This document shows positions 45,141 to 57,035 of a stretch of 64,000 bases of DNA, in pieces. Each line of letters begins with the position of its first letter. Positions within the stretch are counted from its first letter, which is position 1. The stretch is from Thermothielavioides terrestris NRRL 8126 (Eukaryota > Ascomycota > Sordariomycetes > Sordariales > Chaetomiaceae), in NCBI RefSeq assembly GCF_000226115.1, contig NC_016459.1, forward strand, positions 3,788,501-3,852,500, in the 5' to 3' direction. The position numbers and the translations under genes were made by a program. A model generated the notes under the pieces. It was not told where the DNA came from and did not search any database. It was given only the letters and a program-made list of their open reading frames with translations.

Positions 45141-46292
45141 TCAAAGTTCGCCCCAGTTCATGTGGGTTACAAATAATCCCGCTTTCAGTGGCGGAATTGT
45201 AATGACTTTGGTGGCGCCCATTGTGCCGCCACGGAACGAGTAAGAGAAGGTCCAACCCGAGGCAGCCGCTCCGTGCTCGCCCTTGTTGTTCACGACCACT
45301 ATCCCACTCGAGACGTCGGGGTACTTCCTCAGCATCCGCCGCACCGCATCCTCCGCCGCCTCGGTTGGGGTCATGCCTCGTCTCAGGTTCTCCACTGCCT
45401 GGTAACACGGCAGGAACCGCATCATGACATCTCCGTCCCCCGTCGCACCGCACCCGCCCACATCGCCATCCACATATGACCCGCTCCCAACAATCGGCCC
45501 GTCGCCGACCCGGCCGGGGACCTTGAACGCCGCCCCGTTCGTCGACGTGCCCGCCGCCATGGCCCCGGCAGCATCAATGACCACCATCGAGATAGTATCA
45601 TGCGAGACCTGTGCCTCACCGCCAGCACCACCCTCACCCACCCACCCCGCCACACCGCCTTGAACCGGCACCGGCCGATACGGCCCGCACGACACGTGCG
45701 GATCCGGCTCGACATTCAGCCTGTAATTCCCGCGGCACCCGCCGCGCTTCCAGGCCTCGCACCGCGCCCGGCTCTCGTCCGTGGCGAGGTCCTCCTCGGG
45801 GCCGAAGCCGTTCTCGAGGGCGAAGCGCGTCGCCAGGTCGCCGACCAGCAGCGAGTGGCGCGTGTGCTCGAGCACGGCGCGCGCGACGCCGATCGCGTCG
45901 CGCACGCGCCGCAGCCCCGCCACCGCGCCGCTCTTCATGCTCGTCCCGTCCATGATCAGCGCGTCCAGCGTCGTCTCGCACGCCTCGTCCGGCGACCCGC
46001 CGAAGCCGACCGTGCCGTCGCACTGCGCGCGCTCGCAGGTTGCACAGCCGATCTCGACTGCGTCGAGGGCGGCGGAGTGGCGCGGGGAGGAGGTGGTGGT
46101 GTTGGTGAGGGAGAGGTAGGCGGCGTCTGTGGCCGCGGTGAACGGGCCGCCCCAGGTGTTGACTACGAGGGGGAAGTTTGGGTTGTGGTGGGGGTTGGCG
46201 AGGATGCCTGAGGGGAGGAGGGGGATGAGCAGGAGGGGGAGGAGGTGAGGGAGCGCCAAGGGCGCAAAGCGGATGGGTTGGATACTCGTCAT
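45141..46292 (-). CDS. Glycosylasparaginase (aspartylglucosaminidase), Ntn hydrolase
   Basis: A single exon of 383 residues. The enzyme cleaves the N-acetylglucosamine-asparagine bond of degraded N-glycoproteins in the vacuole or secretory path. A hydrophobic N-terminus (LALPHLLPLLLIPLLPSGIL) acts as signal peptide. The family layout is complete: VVNTWGGPFTAATDAAY, ALDAVEIGCATCERAQCDGT with GFGGSPDE, ALIMDGTSMKSGAVAGL, and the autoprocessing site VSHDTISMVVID, where Thr near 233 becomes the new N-terminal nucleophile. After it come AGTSTNGAAFKVPGRVGD and GCGATGDGDVMMRFLPCYQ. The last segment (GWTFSYSFR, then VITIPPLKA) is typical. Length and motifs match the fungal family; no break is seen. 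Confidence 0.93.
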   Translation of the reverse strand: MTSIQPIRFAPLALPHLLPLLLIPLLPSGILANPHHNPNFPLVVNTWGGPFTAATDAAYLSLTNTTTSSPRHSAALDAVEIGCATCERAQCDGTVGFGGSPDEACETTLDALIMDGTSMKSGAVAGLRRVRDAIGVARAVLEHTRHSLLVGDLATRFALENGFGPEEDLATDESRARCEAWKRGGCRGNYRLNVEPDPHVSCGPYRPVPVQGGVAGWVGEGGAGGEAQVSHDTISMVVIDAAGAMAAGTSTNGAAFKVPGRVGDGPIVGSGSYVDGDVGGCGATGDGDVMMRFLPCYQAVENLRRGMTPTEAAEDAVRRMLRKYPDVSSGIVVVNNKGEHGAAASGWTFSYSFRGGTMGATKVITIPPLKAGLFVTHMNWGEL

Positions 46293-46890
46293 CTGGCACC
46301 ACCGAGTATTGTCTGTGGCAGGACAAGGGAAATGCTGGCGGCAGTTCTTTGCTGGTGGCCGGATCGCTGGAACAGTTCTCGGCTGTGCGAGACACCGAAG
46401 GCCGCGATCGAACCCCTAATCCAACCCTAACCCGCTATCCACCGAATCGCTGGTCGATCTGTCCCAGCAACATCCCTTGGCGGGTTGGCAAGACAAGGGG
46501 AAAAAAAATGAGAGAACAATGGTTACAAGAAAGCTGAGTATCAGTTTGTCCTGCATCCATTTCGGCTCAAAGATGTTGACTTGTTGATTGCTCCAACCAT
46601 CGTGTTGTCCTCTCGGGAACTCGCACCGTGCGGAGCCGGATAAGATCGGACGCCAAGATTGAGCAAGATTGAGTGGACCCCTTGTCAACGTTCTGGAAGC
46701 TCCCCACAACAACGCGTCAAGCCTCGGTCGTGTCTTTGTGACTGAACAAAGCCCGTACCCAATTTCCAGCGCCAATTGTCGTACATTCATGTACGCATCG
46801 AATCTGTGGTCGATAACGCCTTGATCGGCGGTTTCCCTGCTATTCAGCATTAACTCAAACTCCCGCCGACGCTCTCCATCCTCGGCCAAG
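46293..46890. other. Divergent promoter region
   Basis: About 600 bp between the glycosylasparaginase and DEK_C genes, which point away from each other. It should hold both promoters; no clear element is recognised. Confidence 0.4.
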
Positions 46891-48311
46891 ATGGCCCCGC
46901 GTTCCCCGCCCGAGGTATCCAACAGCAAAATCGTGAAGGAGCTCCGCACCGCAGTGCGAAATATCTACGCCAGCGACGAGAGAAGCAAACTGACAGTGAA
47001 CTATGCGCGTCAAGTGGTCGAGGCCAAGCTCGGCCTTGGTGACGGGTTTCTGAAGGAAGGCGACTGGAAGGCCAAGAGCAAGCAAGTTATCTTTGACGCT
47101 CTGGTAAGCTACACGGCGTCCGTCGAGCCGGTCCCGCGAGCAATGGCTGCTTACATCCTCTCTCCTAGCAAGAGGCCGAAGAGTCCGAAGCCGAGCGTGC
47201 TAAGAACACCCCACCCAGTCCAAAGGGGAAGGGATCTGGACCGAGCGCTAGGAACAAACCGCGCCCAACGAAGAAGGCCCGCGCTTCATCAGAAGGCGTG
47301 TCCGGGAATGATGAGGCCAGTGATGTGGAGGGTGCGCCAGCGCGCCAAATCGAGAAACGGAAGATGAAGCCTGCCGGCAAAAGGAAGTCAAAGCAGCCAA
47401 GCGAGGACTCGAGTGACTTGTCCGAGCCGCCTGACGATATCTCGGAGAGCAAAGCTCCGGCGAAAACGGAAGAAGCTTCTCCTGGTTCGGTAGAGGATGG
47501 TGAGAGCGAAAGCGATCGAGATGACATATCCTCTGCAGAGACCGACGCGTCCTCTCCACGCACTAAGAAACCCAAGGCGAAGACGACAACGAAACCCAAA
47601 CCCCCGCCAACGGAGCCGGCAACCAAATCCAGCGACGCGGCGGCCGCCGATTCCTCAAGCGAGCTCTCCTCCGTAATCGACGAGCCAGCACCGACAAAAC
47701 GCAAGCGTAAAGGCAAAGACACCGCCCAATCCAAGCGCTCCCGCACGACCAAATCCTCCTCCTCCGCTCCCTCCGCCGGCACCGCTGGCCTCTCGCCCGA
47801 CGAAGCGCAGATCAAGACGCTGCAGACCCAGCTCGGCAAGTGCGGCGTGCGCAAGGTGTGGGCCTTCGAGTTCAAGAAGCGCGGCGCCGACACCGCCAAG
47901 GCCAAGATCAAGCTCCTCAAAGAGATGCTCGTTGACGTCGGCATGAAGGGCCGCTTCTCGGAGGCGAGGGCCAGGGAGATCAAGGAGCAGCGCGAGCTGC
48001 AGGCCGATCTGGAGGATGTCATGCGGAGAGAGGAGAGGTGGGGTGTCGGCGGCGGTGGCAGGGGGGCGAGGAGACGTGCTGCTGCGGTGGCGGCGGCGAA
48101 GGGGAAGGGCTTCAGAGAGTCTGGGAGTGAGAGCGAGGAGGCGGACGAGTCTGGGAAAGCAGAGAGTCGGGGGAAGGCGGGGAATGCTGGTGGTCGCGGG
48201 AGTGAGCCTGACAGTGACGAGGAGGGCGGGAAACCTGCTGTGCGCGGGAAGGGTTCTGTGAGGCGCAGGGCGGATTTGGCTTTCCTCGGGGACGAGAGCG
48301 AGTCGGAGTGA
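46891..48311 (+). CDS. DEK_C-domain chromatin-type protein
   Basis: Two exons, 46891-47103 and 47169-48311, with a 65-nt phase-0 intron, giving 451 residues. Residues about 10-70 form a DEK_C-like helical domain (IVKELRTAVRNIYASDERSK, then LTVNYARQVVEAKLGL). The middle is long and disordered, with alternating acidic and Lys-rich stretches. Residues about 285-360 form a second conserved block, QIKTLQTQLGKCGVRKVWAF into KLLKEMLVDVGMKGRFSEAR, resembling the helical segment seen in fungal proteins annotated as transcriptional regulators. The tail is Gly/Ser/Glu-rich. DEK_C domains bind DNA or histone chaperones, so a nuclear role is likely. Basic KRKRKGK segments could serve as nuclear signals. 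No catalytic motif is seen. Confidence 0.82.
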
Positions 48312-49235
48312 GGAGGGTCAGAGCGCGTGCCCTCACTTGTTGGGCCATGGACGGGTGTTCTCACGGCAGTTGGAGTTGAGGCGTGTGGAACGTACAGATA
48401 CCCACTTCCTCAAAATTGCTGCAGTTTGAAGGGCGGCGTCACAGTTCAGGCGGAAGCAGATGCAGATCACTTGTTGGCATTCATTTTATGCGCGATCAAG
48501 CTAAAGACGGTGACGGAGCCGAGGAACAGCACCGCATTGTAGAACTGACATGGCCCGCAGTATCAGCCAAAGCGTCGGCCAGAAGCAGGTTTGCGCAGCA
48601 GGTCACACGACTCACAGCTCTCCTTGAGATATCTCGCTCTTCATGGTCGGTCCTTGCCTCAATGAAGAGGCGGCGCAGGTTCGGGAAGTTTGCCTGCAAC
48701 TCGTTAGCTGCATCAAATTACATATAACAGCGGACATACCATGCAATTGCAATTCTCTTTGATGTTTCTCTGATTGCCAAACCGGGTGCGGTTGATAGGA
48801 GGCAAGAGGGCTGAGTCGCGGGCAGTTTAAGTCGGTTTGAATGGTTGCAGGCTGCAGCAGCTGGAGCTGAACCCACTCTCTGCCGCCACACCGTTGGACC
48901 CCGCCATTTGTGGCTAGTGAGAGCCGGGAATATTCCGTGCCAGAACCGATTCAGGCGTAAGCCACAGCGATTTCCAGGGGTCGGGGGCCAGGCTGCAGAT
49001 GGAGGCTCCAAGCATGCCGTCTACCTTGTGCTACGGCGCTTCAACAACTCGCCCGACCTCGCGCAACGCCACGGACGGCGTCCGACGATTGACATAGCTG
49101 CACCAACAAATGCAAAGGTGCTACCCGCAATAGCGTTTGCATTTCGGTCTCGAGCACCGCCGATTTGACCGTTCCCCCGCCGCTCGCCCGCCGCCACCCA
49201 ACCGATATTCTTCTCTGAGAAGACCTCCTCGCACG
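48312..49235. other. Intergenic
   Basis: 3' flank of the DEK_C gene and promoter of the beta-adaptin gene. No supported gene. Confidence 0.5.
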
Positions 49236-51768
49236 ATGGCGCAGGCGGTCAACCGCATTCGTAGCGCCTTTGCGCCGCCGCGCAAGGGCGAGACCTTCGA
49301 GTTGCGGGCTGGTCTGGTGTCGCAGTATGCCCACGAGCGCAAGGAGGCCATCCAGAAGACCATCATGGCCATGACGCTGGGCAAGGACGTGTCGGCGCTG
49401 TTCCCGGATGTTCTCAAGAACATCGCGACGGCAGATCTGGACCAGAAGAAGCTGGTCTACCTGTACCTAATGTGAGGCTCTGCTGTGGTTGACCGATTGG
49501 TAGCGCCGACCTCCGGGTGGCTGACGAGTTGTAGGAACTACGCAAAGTCGCACCCAGACCTCTGCATTCTCGCCGTCAACACCTTCGTACAGGACTCCGA
49601 AGACCCGAACCCGCTGATTCGCGCGCTAGCGATCCGAACGATGGGTTGCGTCCGGGTCGACAAGATGGTGGACTACATGGAGGAGCCGCTGCGCAAGACG
49701 CTGCGGGACGAGTCGCCCTACGTTCGGAAGACGGCCGCCATCTGCGTGGCCAAGCTGTTCGACCTCAACCCGACCATGTGCATTGAGAACGGCTTCATCG
49801 AGACCCTGCAAGAGCTCATCGGCGATCCGAACCCCATGGTCGTGGCCAACTCGGTCCAGGCCCTCGCCGAGATCAGCGAGACGGCGCCCGAGACCAAGGC
49901 GCTGGTCATGACGCCCAACACGCTCAAGAAGCTGCTTATGGCCCTGAACGAATGCACCGAGTGGGGGAGAGTCACCATTTTGAGCACGCTGGCGAATTAC
50001 CCACCCACGGACGTCAGGGAGTCGGAGCACATCTGCGAAAGAGTCGCCCCACAGTTCCAACACGTCAACCCCAGCGTCGTCCTCGCCGCCGTCAAGGTCG
50101 TTTTCATCCACATGAAGCTGATCAATCCCGATCTGGTCAGGCAATACCTAAAAAAGATGGCGCCTCCCTTGGGTACGCAGGCTCAGACCGCCACGGAAAC
50201 CGGAACGAATAAAAGGTGCTGACATTGGCTTGCAGTCACGCTCGTTTCATCTGCCCCGGAAGTGCAATATGTCGCTCTCAGAAACATCGACCTCCTCCTG
50301 CAGGCAAAGCCGGACATCCTTAGCAAGGAGCTTAGGGTGTTCTTCTGCAAATACAACGACCCTCCCTACGTCAAGCTCCAAAAACTCGAGATCATGGTCA
50401 GGATAGCAAACGACAGAAATTTCGAGCAACTGCTCTCAGAGCTGAAGGAGTACGCGCTCGAAGTCGACATGGACTTCGTCAAGCGCGCGGTCAAGGCGAT
50501 CGGCCAGGTGGCCATCAAGATCGAGGCGGCGAGCGAGAAGTGCGTCAATGCGCTGCTCGACTTGATCGCGACCAAGGTCAACTACGTCGTCCAGGAGGTT
50601 GTCGTCGTCATCAAGGACATCCTCCGCAAGTATCCTGGCTACGAGGGTGTCATCCCCACCCTCTGCAAGCACATCGACGAGTTGGACGAGCCGACTGCGC
50701 GAGGGGCTCTCATCTGGATTGTGGGGGAGTATGCCGAGAAGATCAACAATGCCGACCAAATATTATCCGGGTTTGTTGATGTCTTCTCAGAAGAGTTCAC
50801 CCAGGTGAGACGCTGCGCCATCTATCGTGGCACAAACTAATGGGTCGGCGTGCTGACATTAAGTAGACACAACTACAAATTCTCACGGCCGTTGTCAAAC
50901 TGTTCCTCAAGAAACCCAGTAACAACCAGGGGCTGGTGCAAAAAGTCCTTCAGCTTGCCACAGCAGAGAGCGACAACCCGGATCTCCGCGACCGCGCCTA
51001 CATCTACTGGCGTCTGCTGTCCGGCGATCTCGATATTGCCAAGGTGCGTTCAGCGCTCACCGCCCGCCGACCTCACAGCCCCCCTAAACCTACTAACACT
51101 CCCGTTTCCCCAAACAGAACATCATCCTCTCCCAAAAGCCCGCCATCACCACCACCGTCACCAGCCTCCCCCCCGTCCTGCTCGAGCAGCTCCTGTCGGA
51201 GCTCTCCACGCTCGCCTCGGTCTACCACAAGCCGCCCGAGTCGTTCGTCGGCAAGGGCCGCTTCGGCGCCGAGGCCATCCAGCGCGCCGCCATCCAGGAA
51301 CAGCGCCAAAACGCCGCCGAGAACCCCATCGCCGCCTCCGTCGCCGCGGCGGCCGCCGCCGCCAACGGCTCCGCCGCCCCGCCGCAGAGCAACATCGAGA
51401 ACCTGCTCGATATCGACTTCGACGGCGCCGCGCCCGCGAGCGCGGAGCAGAATCCCACCGGCGCGGGCGCGCCCCTGTCGCCCGGCGTGCCGAGCGGCGG
51501 CGGGATGGCGGATATCATGGGCTTGTTTGATGCGCCGGCCGGCGCTGCTGGGAGTGGGTTCGGCGGCGGCGGCGGCGGCGTCGGGGGTGTTGGTGGTGTT
51601 GGTGGTGGCGGCATGAGCGATCTCATGAGCGGGTTCGCGGGGATGGACTTGAGCGGGACCAGCGCGCCGCCGCCGCCCGGGCAGCAGTTGGGGCATGGGA
51701 ACGGGAATGGGTTTGGCAAGACTGGCGAGCAGAGTAAGGGGAGTGAGGACCTCTTGGGGCTGTTTTAG
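49236..51768 (+). CDS. apl2: AP-1 complex subunit beta (beta-adaptin)
   Basis: Five exons: 49236-49471, 49535-50172, 50236-50804, 50867-51043 and 51118-51768, giving 756 residues. Introns are 62-74 nt; the last has a perfect TACTAAC branch site. The N-terminus [20 protein letters not shown] is followed by the helical-repeat trunk, with highly conserved blocks [78 protein letters not shown], and [15 protein letters not shown]. After about residue 590 comes a hinge with the clathrin-box-like ENLLDIDFD and then Gly/Pro-rich sequence (GGVGGVGG). The C-terminus ends in LLGLF. There is no ear domain, as in short fungal AP-1 beta chains. It acts in clathrin coats at the trans-Golgi and endosomes. 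Confidence 0.95.
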
Positions 51769-52545
51769 GCTGGGGTTTGTTGGAGGGGTCGGGGTTGTTG
51801 TCCCGGAGTGGCTGAATGCAGCCAGCCCCCCCTTTGGGCGGGTGCGGTCAGCAGGGCGGTGGTTGCGGTGTTAACGATGAGAGATGTGGCGAAAATGATA
51901 GATGCTGCATATTGCGGTCTTGTCCCGCCGCGGTTTCTGTGGGTTTGATGTGGACCAAGTGGCATGTGGAAGACAGCTGGGCTCCTGGTGACTGTACTCC
52001 AAGTCCCTACTGCCCTTTGTTCATGCCGCTTGGCCTGAACTCCTCGCAACCACTTGCCCAATAAGGATCCGAGTTGCGGTGAGAGTCAGACAGATGAAAC
52101 CAACATGTCCATTGGGAATCGAATCCTCGTGCTCTTGGCCGCAGCCATACTCTGCGGGTTGGCAGCGTTGACCATGGAACGGGATATGCAGGTGAGACCG
52201 CACTGACGAAGACGAAGCGATGGGCCGGGATGGACCTGGATTGGCCTGCCTAACGGCCGAAGATGCCGCTTCCTTAACACCGCAGGCGTCGGCGTTAAAA
52301 GTTGAGCCGCACGGACCGAACTCCGTGAACCACTCCGGTAGAGTTATACCGAATCCTTCGCATCAACCGGATGTGAGGCCAAGAGCGGACTTCGGCATTT
52401 GGAGACCTGTCCCAGTTTAAGTGTATATAATCGGCCAGTAGGTGTTGTCCAAGGATGAAAGGGGAAGCGTTCAGTGTCCGTCAACTTCTCCTTCTTCAGT
52501 GCACTGTCCCCAACTACGTCCGCAAGATTTCGAGCAGTCTCCAAC
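51769..52545. other. Intergenic
   Basis: 3' flank of the adaptin gene and promoter of the reductase gene. A TATA-like TATATAAT occurs near 52424, about 120 bp before the reductase start. Nothing else is supported. Confidence 0.45.
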
Positions 52546-53814
52546 ATGTCCAGCCCATTTCCCGCGCCACCGCCTCCGCAGAGCCCATTGGCTCGCTACC
52601 AGATACTGTCTCCAACGGCATCGGTTCGTGTAAGCCCGCTGTGCCTGGGCGGCATGAACTTTGGTGACGCCTGGAAGGATTACAGTGAGTCCGTTCCCTA
52701 CCGCAATGCCGGTGTCTAGAAGTCCCATCGTGGCCTGACCACCCGGCCGTAGTGGGAAAGTGTGATGAGAAGACGACCGAGGAGATCCTGGACTACTTCT
52801 ACGAGCAAGGAGGCAACTTCATCGACACGGCCGGCAACTACCAGTTCGAGGAGTCCGAGCAGCGGATCGGCGCGTGGATGAAGAAGCGCAACAACCGCGA
52901 CCAGATGATCATCGCCACCAAGTTCTCCACCAACTACCAGGCCGCCTACCCGCCGAAGCAGAAGATCCTCATCAACTTCAACGGCAACGGCTCCAAGTGC
53001 CTGCACACCTCGGTCGAGGCCAGCCTGAAGAAGCTGCAGACCGACTATATCGACATCGTACGTCTCCCGTCTCCCACGTCCCTTTCAAGCATCCCTCTGC
53101 CCAACTAACATAACACAGCTCTACGTACACTGGTGGGACTTCTCGACCTCGATCCCGGAGCTGATGCAGTCCCTCAACCACCTGGTCGCGGCGGGGAAGG
53201 TGCTCTACCTCGGCGTGTCCGACACCCCGGCCTGGGTGGTCAGCCGGGCGAACGAGTACGCGCGCAGCCACGGGCTGCGCCAGTTCTCCGTGTACCAGGG
53301 GCGCTGGTCCGCCGCGGTGCGCGACTTCGAGCGCGAGATCATCCCCATGTGCCGCGCCGAGGGCATGGCGCTGGCGCCCTGGGGCGCGCTCGGCGGCGGC
53401 GCGTTCAAGACGGAGGCGCAGCGGCAGGCCGCGGAGCGCGACGGCCGCGCCGTGCCCCCTACCGAGTCCGACGTCAAGGTCAGCAGGGCGCTCGAGGCGG
53501 TCGCCGCGCGCAAGGGCGGCGTGCCCATCACCAGCGTGGCGCTGGCGTATGTGCGGAGCAAGGCGCCGTATGTGTTCCCCATCGTGGGCGGCCGGACGGT
53601 GGAGCATCTGAAGGGGAACATCGAGGCGCTGAAGCTGAAGCTGTCGGAGGAGGATATCCGCGAGATCGAGGCGGCCGTGCCCTTCGATCTCGGCTTCCCG
53701 CTCAATTTCTTGTGGGGGCAGACCGTTCCCGAGACGCCGGGTACTGTGCGGCTCTTGGCCATGGGGGGAACTACGGACTACGTCCCAGAGCCCAAGCCTT
53801 TCGGCAGGGAGTGA
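52546..53814 (+). CDS. Aldo-keto reductase, aryl-alcohol dehydrogenase/norsolorinic-reductase type
   Basis: Three exons, 52546-52684, 52753-53057 and 53119-53814, with introns of 68 and 61 nt, giving 379 residues. Seen in order: [15 protein letters not shown], the [14 protein letters not shown] segment with the catalytic Asp and Tyr, IIATKFS with the Lys, DYIDILYVHWWD with the His, [39 protein letters not shown] and [16 protein letters not shown], which binds NADPH. This is the AKR9-like subgroup of cytosolic fungal reductases acting on aryl aldehydes or polyketide intermediates. No polyketide synthase is nearby, so a general detoxification or lignin-aromatic role is as likely. All four tetrad residues are present. 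The start at 52546 fits the usual short N-terminus. Confidence 0.92.
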
Positions 53815-55199
53815 GGGCTTGCTCTATGAGCATGGCATGGGATTGCGCTGCCGGGTGCGACGTGGCTGCGGTGTGGAACGCCTGTTGGACAGTTGCAGAC
53901 GAATATCTACGACGGTGGGCAAAGAGTGATTGGAAAGGATGCAGAAACGCGCTTGAGAACACAGGCAACATCGAGCAAGGGGTGACCGAGGTGGACGACA
54001 TGGTACATGGGCTGCCACCATACGCTCATCTTGAGAACTGAAACGATGTATATGTGCTTACCCAGGCGAGAAGTAGGTGCAGCGGAAGCTGGGGACTGCA
54101 GTAAGCAGCGGCCTGCTGAGCTGCCAGAAGCTCTCTTTTCGATCATGGTGGCTTCAAGCCGGTCCTCGCATCTGCTGCGTGATGTGACATCGCGGACATC
54201 GTTGCATTTCCAGCCCCCAAAGATAGCCCCAAAGGGATGCTTACTCTTCAAATGTCCGCCCCCAACCTTCCCTGACCTACGGTTGGCTCGGCCGAGACTG
54301 TGTGACAACGGTCAAGGACGACGCTCTTGCGTTCCTGCTGTGTGACACAGAGTGGCAAGCAACACGGCTGACAAAGATCAACGTAACACATTCCGAACAT
54401 GGGAAGAAGATGTTCGGCAGAAGGCTGGAGTATGTAATGGTAGGTCCCTGGTAATGCGCGTGTTGCTGACGGTTTAGCGTCCCGGAAGCAGACATTCTCG
54501 TCGCTTCTATTTCGCAGTGGGAGCCAGTGGCAGACTACGAGCATCCTAGCTACTTTTCATGCCTAGCCCCAATAGATCCGCACTTCGGGCCAGAATGTCG
54601 ATCACTTGGGATTCGAGCTTCAGTGCTGCAGGCGACCCCGTCTCACCCTTCGCCGCGCCACACGCGAGGGAGGTTGTGTGGTTGGATGACGGGAAGCATT
54701 TGATCAAGAAGGGCGGCAGGGTCACGATGTCGGCCACGGTGCAGCATCAGTCGAGGGAGGTGTGGGGGCTTGGATGTGGACGAGTTCAATCACCTGCGGT
54801 TCATGATGAAGCCGGGCGAGCCAAGGTTGAATCCGGTGGCGTTCAGCGGCTTCGGCTGGGGGATCTATGCTCGGTCCCGGCAGGCATTTTGCCACAACCG
54901 AGATACTGCTCTTCGCGGCGCTGTTGTTGCTGAGCTTCGGCATCGTGTAACCGGCCGAGCCCCTGTAACCGATACTGAGCCGTAATTCATCGGACGTACC
55001 GGGCAAGGAGCACCACGCTGACGTTCACCACGGTTAAGCTGTTAGAGGGAGGAAGCTGAGGCCATTCATGCCGTCAGAGGTAGAATCAAGGCATATGTTG
55101 AGGTTATTTGACTAACATTGACCACGGTCGCAGCACTAAGATAGCGCCATCAAAGATTCAAAGAACACTGAGGGATCGACAGCGAGGCGGCAGCGTTCC
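53815..55199. other. Intergenic, possible coding scrap at 54559-54985
   Basis: Between the convergent reductase and hydrolase genes. Two overlapping frames (54559-54933 and 54770-54985) look mildly protein-like (WDSSFSAAGDPVSPFAAPHA; FNHLRFMMKPGEPRLNPVAF), but I recognise no family. Confidence 0.4.
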
Positions 55200-57035
55200 C
55201 TACCACCAGGGCTTCAGCCACGAGTCCCTGGCGAGTTCTTGCTGTGCAAGCCGAATGCGCCTTTCCTCCTCTCCCAGCGACAAGGCGTCAACAAGAGCCT
55301 TCTCATCTTCAGGCTTCGAAAAGTAAGGTTTGCCGTCCGCTTCGCACTGAACATTGTCGTCGGGCAGCTTCCCGTCGTACAAGAAGTCCCGTACATGCCG
55401 AGCGATGCACATAGATGGCACCGCCAGTGAACAATGCCCGTACCCTTTGACCTCGACAATTCGGGACCCTTCGAACGCGTCGTTTGCCGAGCGCGCCGAT
55501 ATCAGCGGGCACACCGGGTCGTACGTTGTCGTCAGCACCAGCAGCGGGTTTGCCGTCTTGATCCCGCGCTTGGGACCGTAGCTGTGTGTGCGTGGAATCA
55601 CCCACGCCTGCTTAGAGAAGTAGAAGTTGAGCTCAAGTCCGCCGAACAGGGACTGGTTAAAGAAGGGCAGCAGCTGATCGAGCAGCCCTACGCGATCCAC
55701 CGGCCACCTGGCCGCGCCAGACGCCCCGTCGTTGATAGTAATGAACTTGGTCGCGTCGCCGAAATCATCCCATACCCCGTCCCTGCCATAGGCGAGGAAG
55801 GCAGCGGTTGCGTTGCCGCGGAACAGCAATGCGAGGTTGCTTGCGAGATCCTTCCATATCGCCGGCTTGTACAGCGCCGGAAACACGCCATTGTACCACA
55901 CGGCCCAGTAGTCGAGCACGCCGTACAGCGTGTTGTTGACGTACACCCCGATCGGGTCATCCTTCAGCCGCTCGACGCGCTCCACCACCAGCTTCGCCAG
56001 CTCTTCCTTCGAATTCGCAAACCCGGCCAAGGCGCAGTTCTCTTCTCCCGCCTTGATGCACTCGTCCGCAAAGCCCTCAAACACGCGGTCCACGTCGGCC
56101 AGCGACTCCCGATCCAGCAGCGAGTCGTACCAATCAAACTGGTTCACCACACCGTCAATGATGACCCTCGTCGCGCGCTCAGGAAACATGGTCGCGTAGG
56201 TCTGCCCCAGCAGGGTGCCATAGCTGAAGCCCCAGTAATACAAGCCCTCGTCGGCCTGGCCGACCGCCTCGAGGATGCTGTTCATGTCGGCGGCGGTCTG
56301 CGGGGTGTTCACGTAGGCGCCCCACTCGCCCATGGTGTCGCGGCAGGCCTGGACGAAGTTGGCGGTCCAGGCCCACAGCTCGCCGCTGTCCTCGACGGGC
56401 TTCTTGTCGCGCACGACGGCGAGGCGGCGGCGGTCGTCGCGCGTCGGGTAGCAGCGGGCGGCGGGGCGCGAGCCGTTCACGCCGCGCGGGTCGAAGCTCA
56501 GCAGGTGGAAGCCGTCGCCGACGATGGCGGCCAGCTGGGCGCCGCGGCGGTAGATGAACTCGGTGCCCGAGCCGCCCGGGCCGCCCGGGTTGAGCAGCAG
56601 GTTGGGGGTGCGGGCGCCGGCGGCGGTGGTGGCGCTGGGGCTGCGCAGGCGCAGCAGCGGGATGGTGAAGTTCTTGTTGCCGGGCTGGTTGTTGCTTGCG
56701 TTGAATTGGTCCATGGGCACGGTGATGGCGCTGCACTCGAGCGTGCGGTTGGCCAGCGTGCCGCACGGCGTCCACGCGATCTGCTCGCCCGGGTAGGTGA
56801 CGGCCGGCGGCGAGTCGCCGTGGCCATGGCTGTGGCTGCAGCGGTGCGCCCGGACGTGGAAGGATGCCCCGGACGCCACGCGGTAGGACACGAGGCAGAT
56901 GGCCAGGAAGAGGGCAGCCACAAGGGTGTCACGTGTCGACCGCCGCCAGGTCCGCTTGGCAGCTGCTGCCAGTGGCGGGCGGTCGTCAGGCGCTGGCTTT
57001 CCGCCCTTGAGAAAGGGTTCTGTCTCGCAGTCCAT
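55200..57035 (-). CDS. Membrane-anchored alpha/beta-hydrolase with TAP-like C-terminal domain
   Basis: A single exon of 611 residues. Residues 1-36 are cytosolic, 37-55 form one membrane helix, and the rest faces the lumen or outside, with many N-glycosylation sites. Hydrolase motifs: NPGGPGGSG (oxyanion region near 149-157), SFDPRGVNGS, nucleophile elbow GFSYGT (Ser271), the acid in TTYDPVCPL near 496, and His in GYGHCSL near 530. The C-terminal TAP-like domain contains ARSANDAF and ends near DNVQCEADGKPYF. This is the peptidase family S33 layout of tripeptidyl aminopeptidases and proline iminopeptidase-like enzymes, which remove N-terminal peptides. The catalytic triad is complete. The signal-anchor form, rather than a cleaved signal peptide, is common in fungal members. 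Confidence 0.9.
   Translation of the reverse strand: MDCETEPFLKGGKPAPDDRPPLAAAAKRTWRRSTRDTLVAALFLAICLVSYRVASGASFHVRAHRCSHSHGHGDSPPAVTYPGEQIAWTPCGTLANRTLECSAITVPMDQFNASNNQPGNKNFTIPLLRLRSPSATTAAGARTPNLLLNPGGPGGSGTEFIYRRGAQLAAIVGDGFHLLSFDPRGVNGSRPAARCYPTRDDRRRLAVVRDKKPVEDSGELWAWTANFVQACRDTMGEWGAYVNTPQTAADMNSILEAVGQADEGLYYWGFSYGTLLGQTYATMFPERATRVIIDGVVNQFDWYDSLLDRESLADVDRVFEGFADECIKAGEENCALAGFANSKEELAKLVVERVERLKDDPIGVYVNNTLYGVLDYWAVWYNGVFPALYKPAIWKDLASNLALLFRGNATAAFLAYGRDGVWDDFGDATKFITINDGASGAARWPVDRVGLLDQLLPFFNQSLFGGLELNFYFSKQAWVIPRTHSYGPKRGIKTANPLLVLTTTYDPVCPLISARSANDAFEGSRIVEVKGYGHCSLAVPSMCIARHVRDFLYDGKLPDDNVQCEADGKPYFSKPEDEKALVDALSLGEEERRIRLAQQELARDSWLKPWW

Noticed and set aside
54559..54985. 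Two overlapping frames that look weakly protein-like
   Set aside because: No start context, no domain, and no frame-preserving junction between them.
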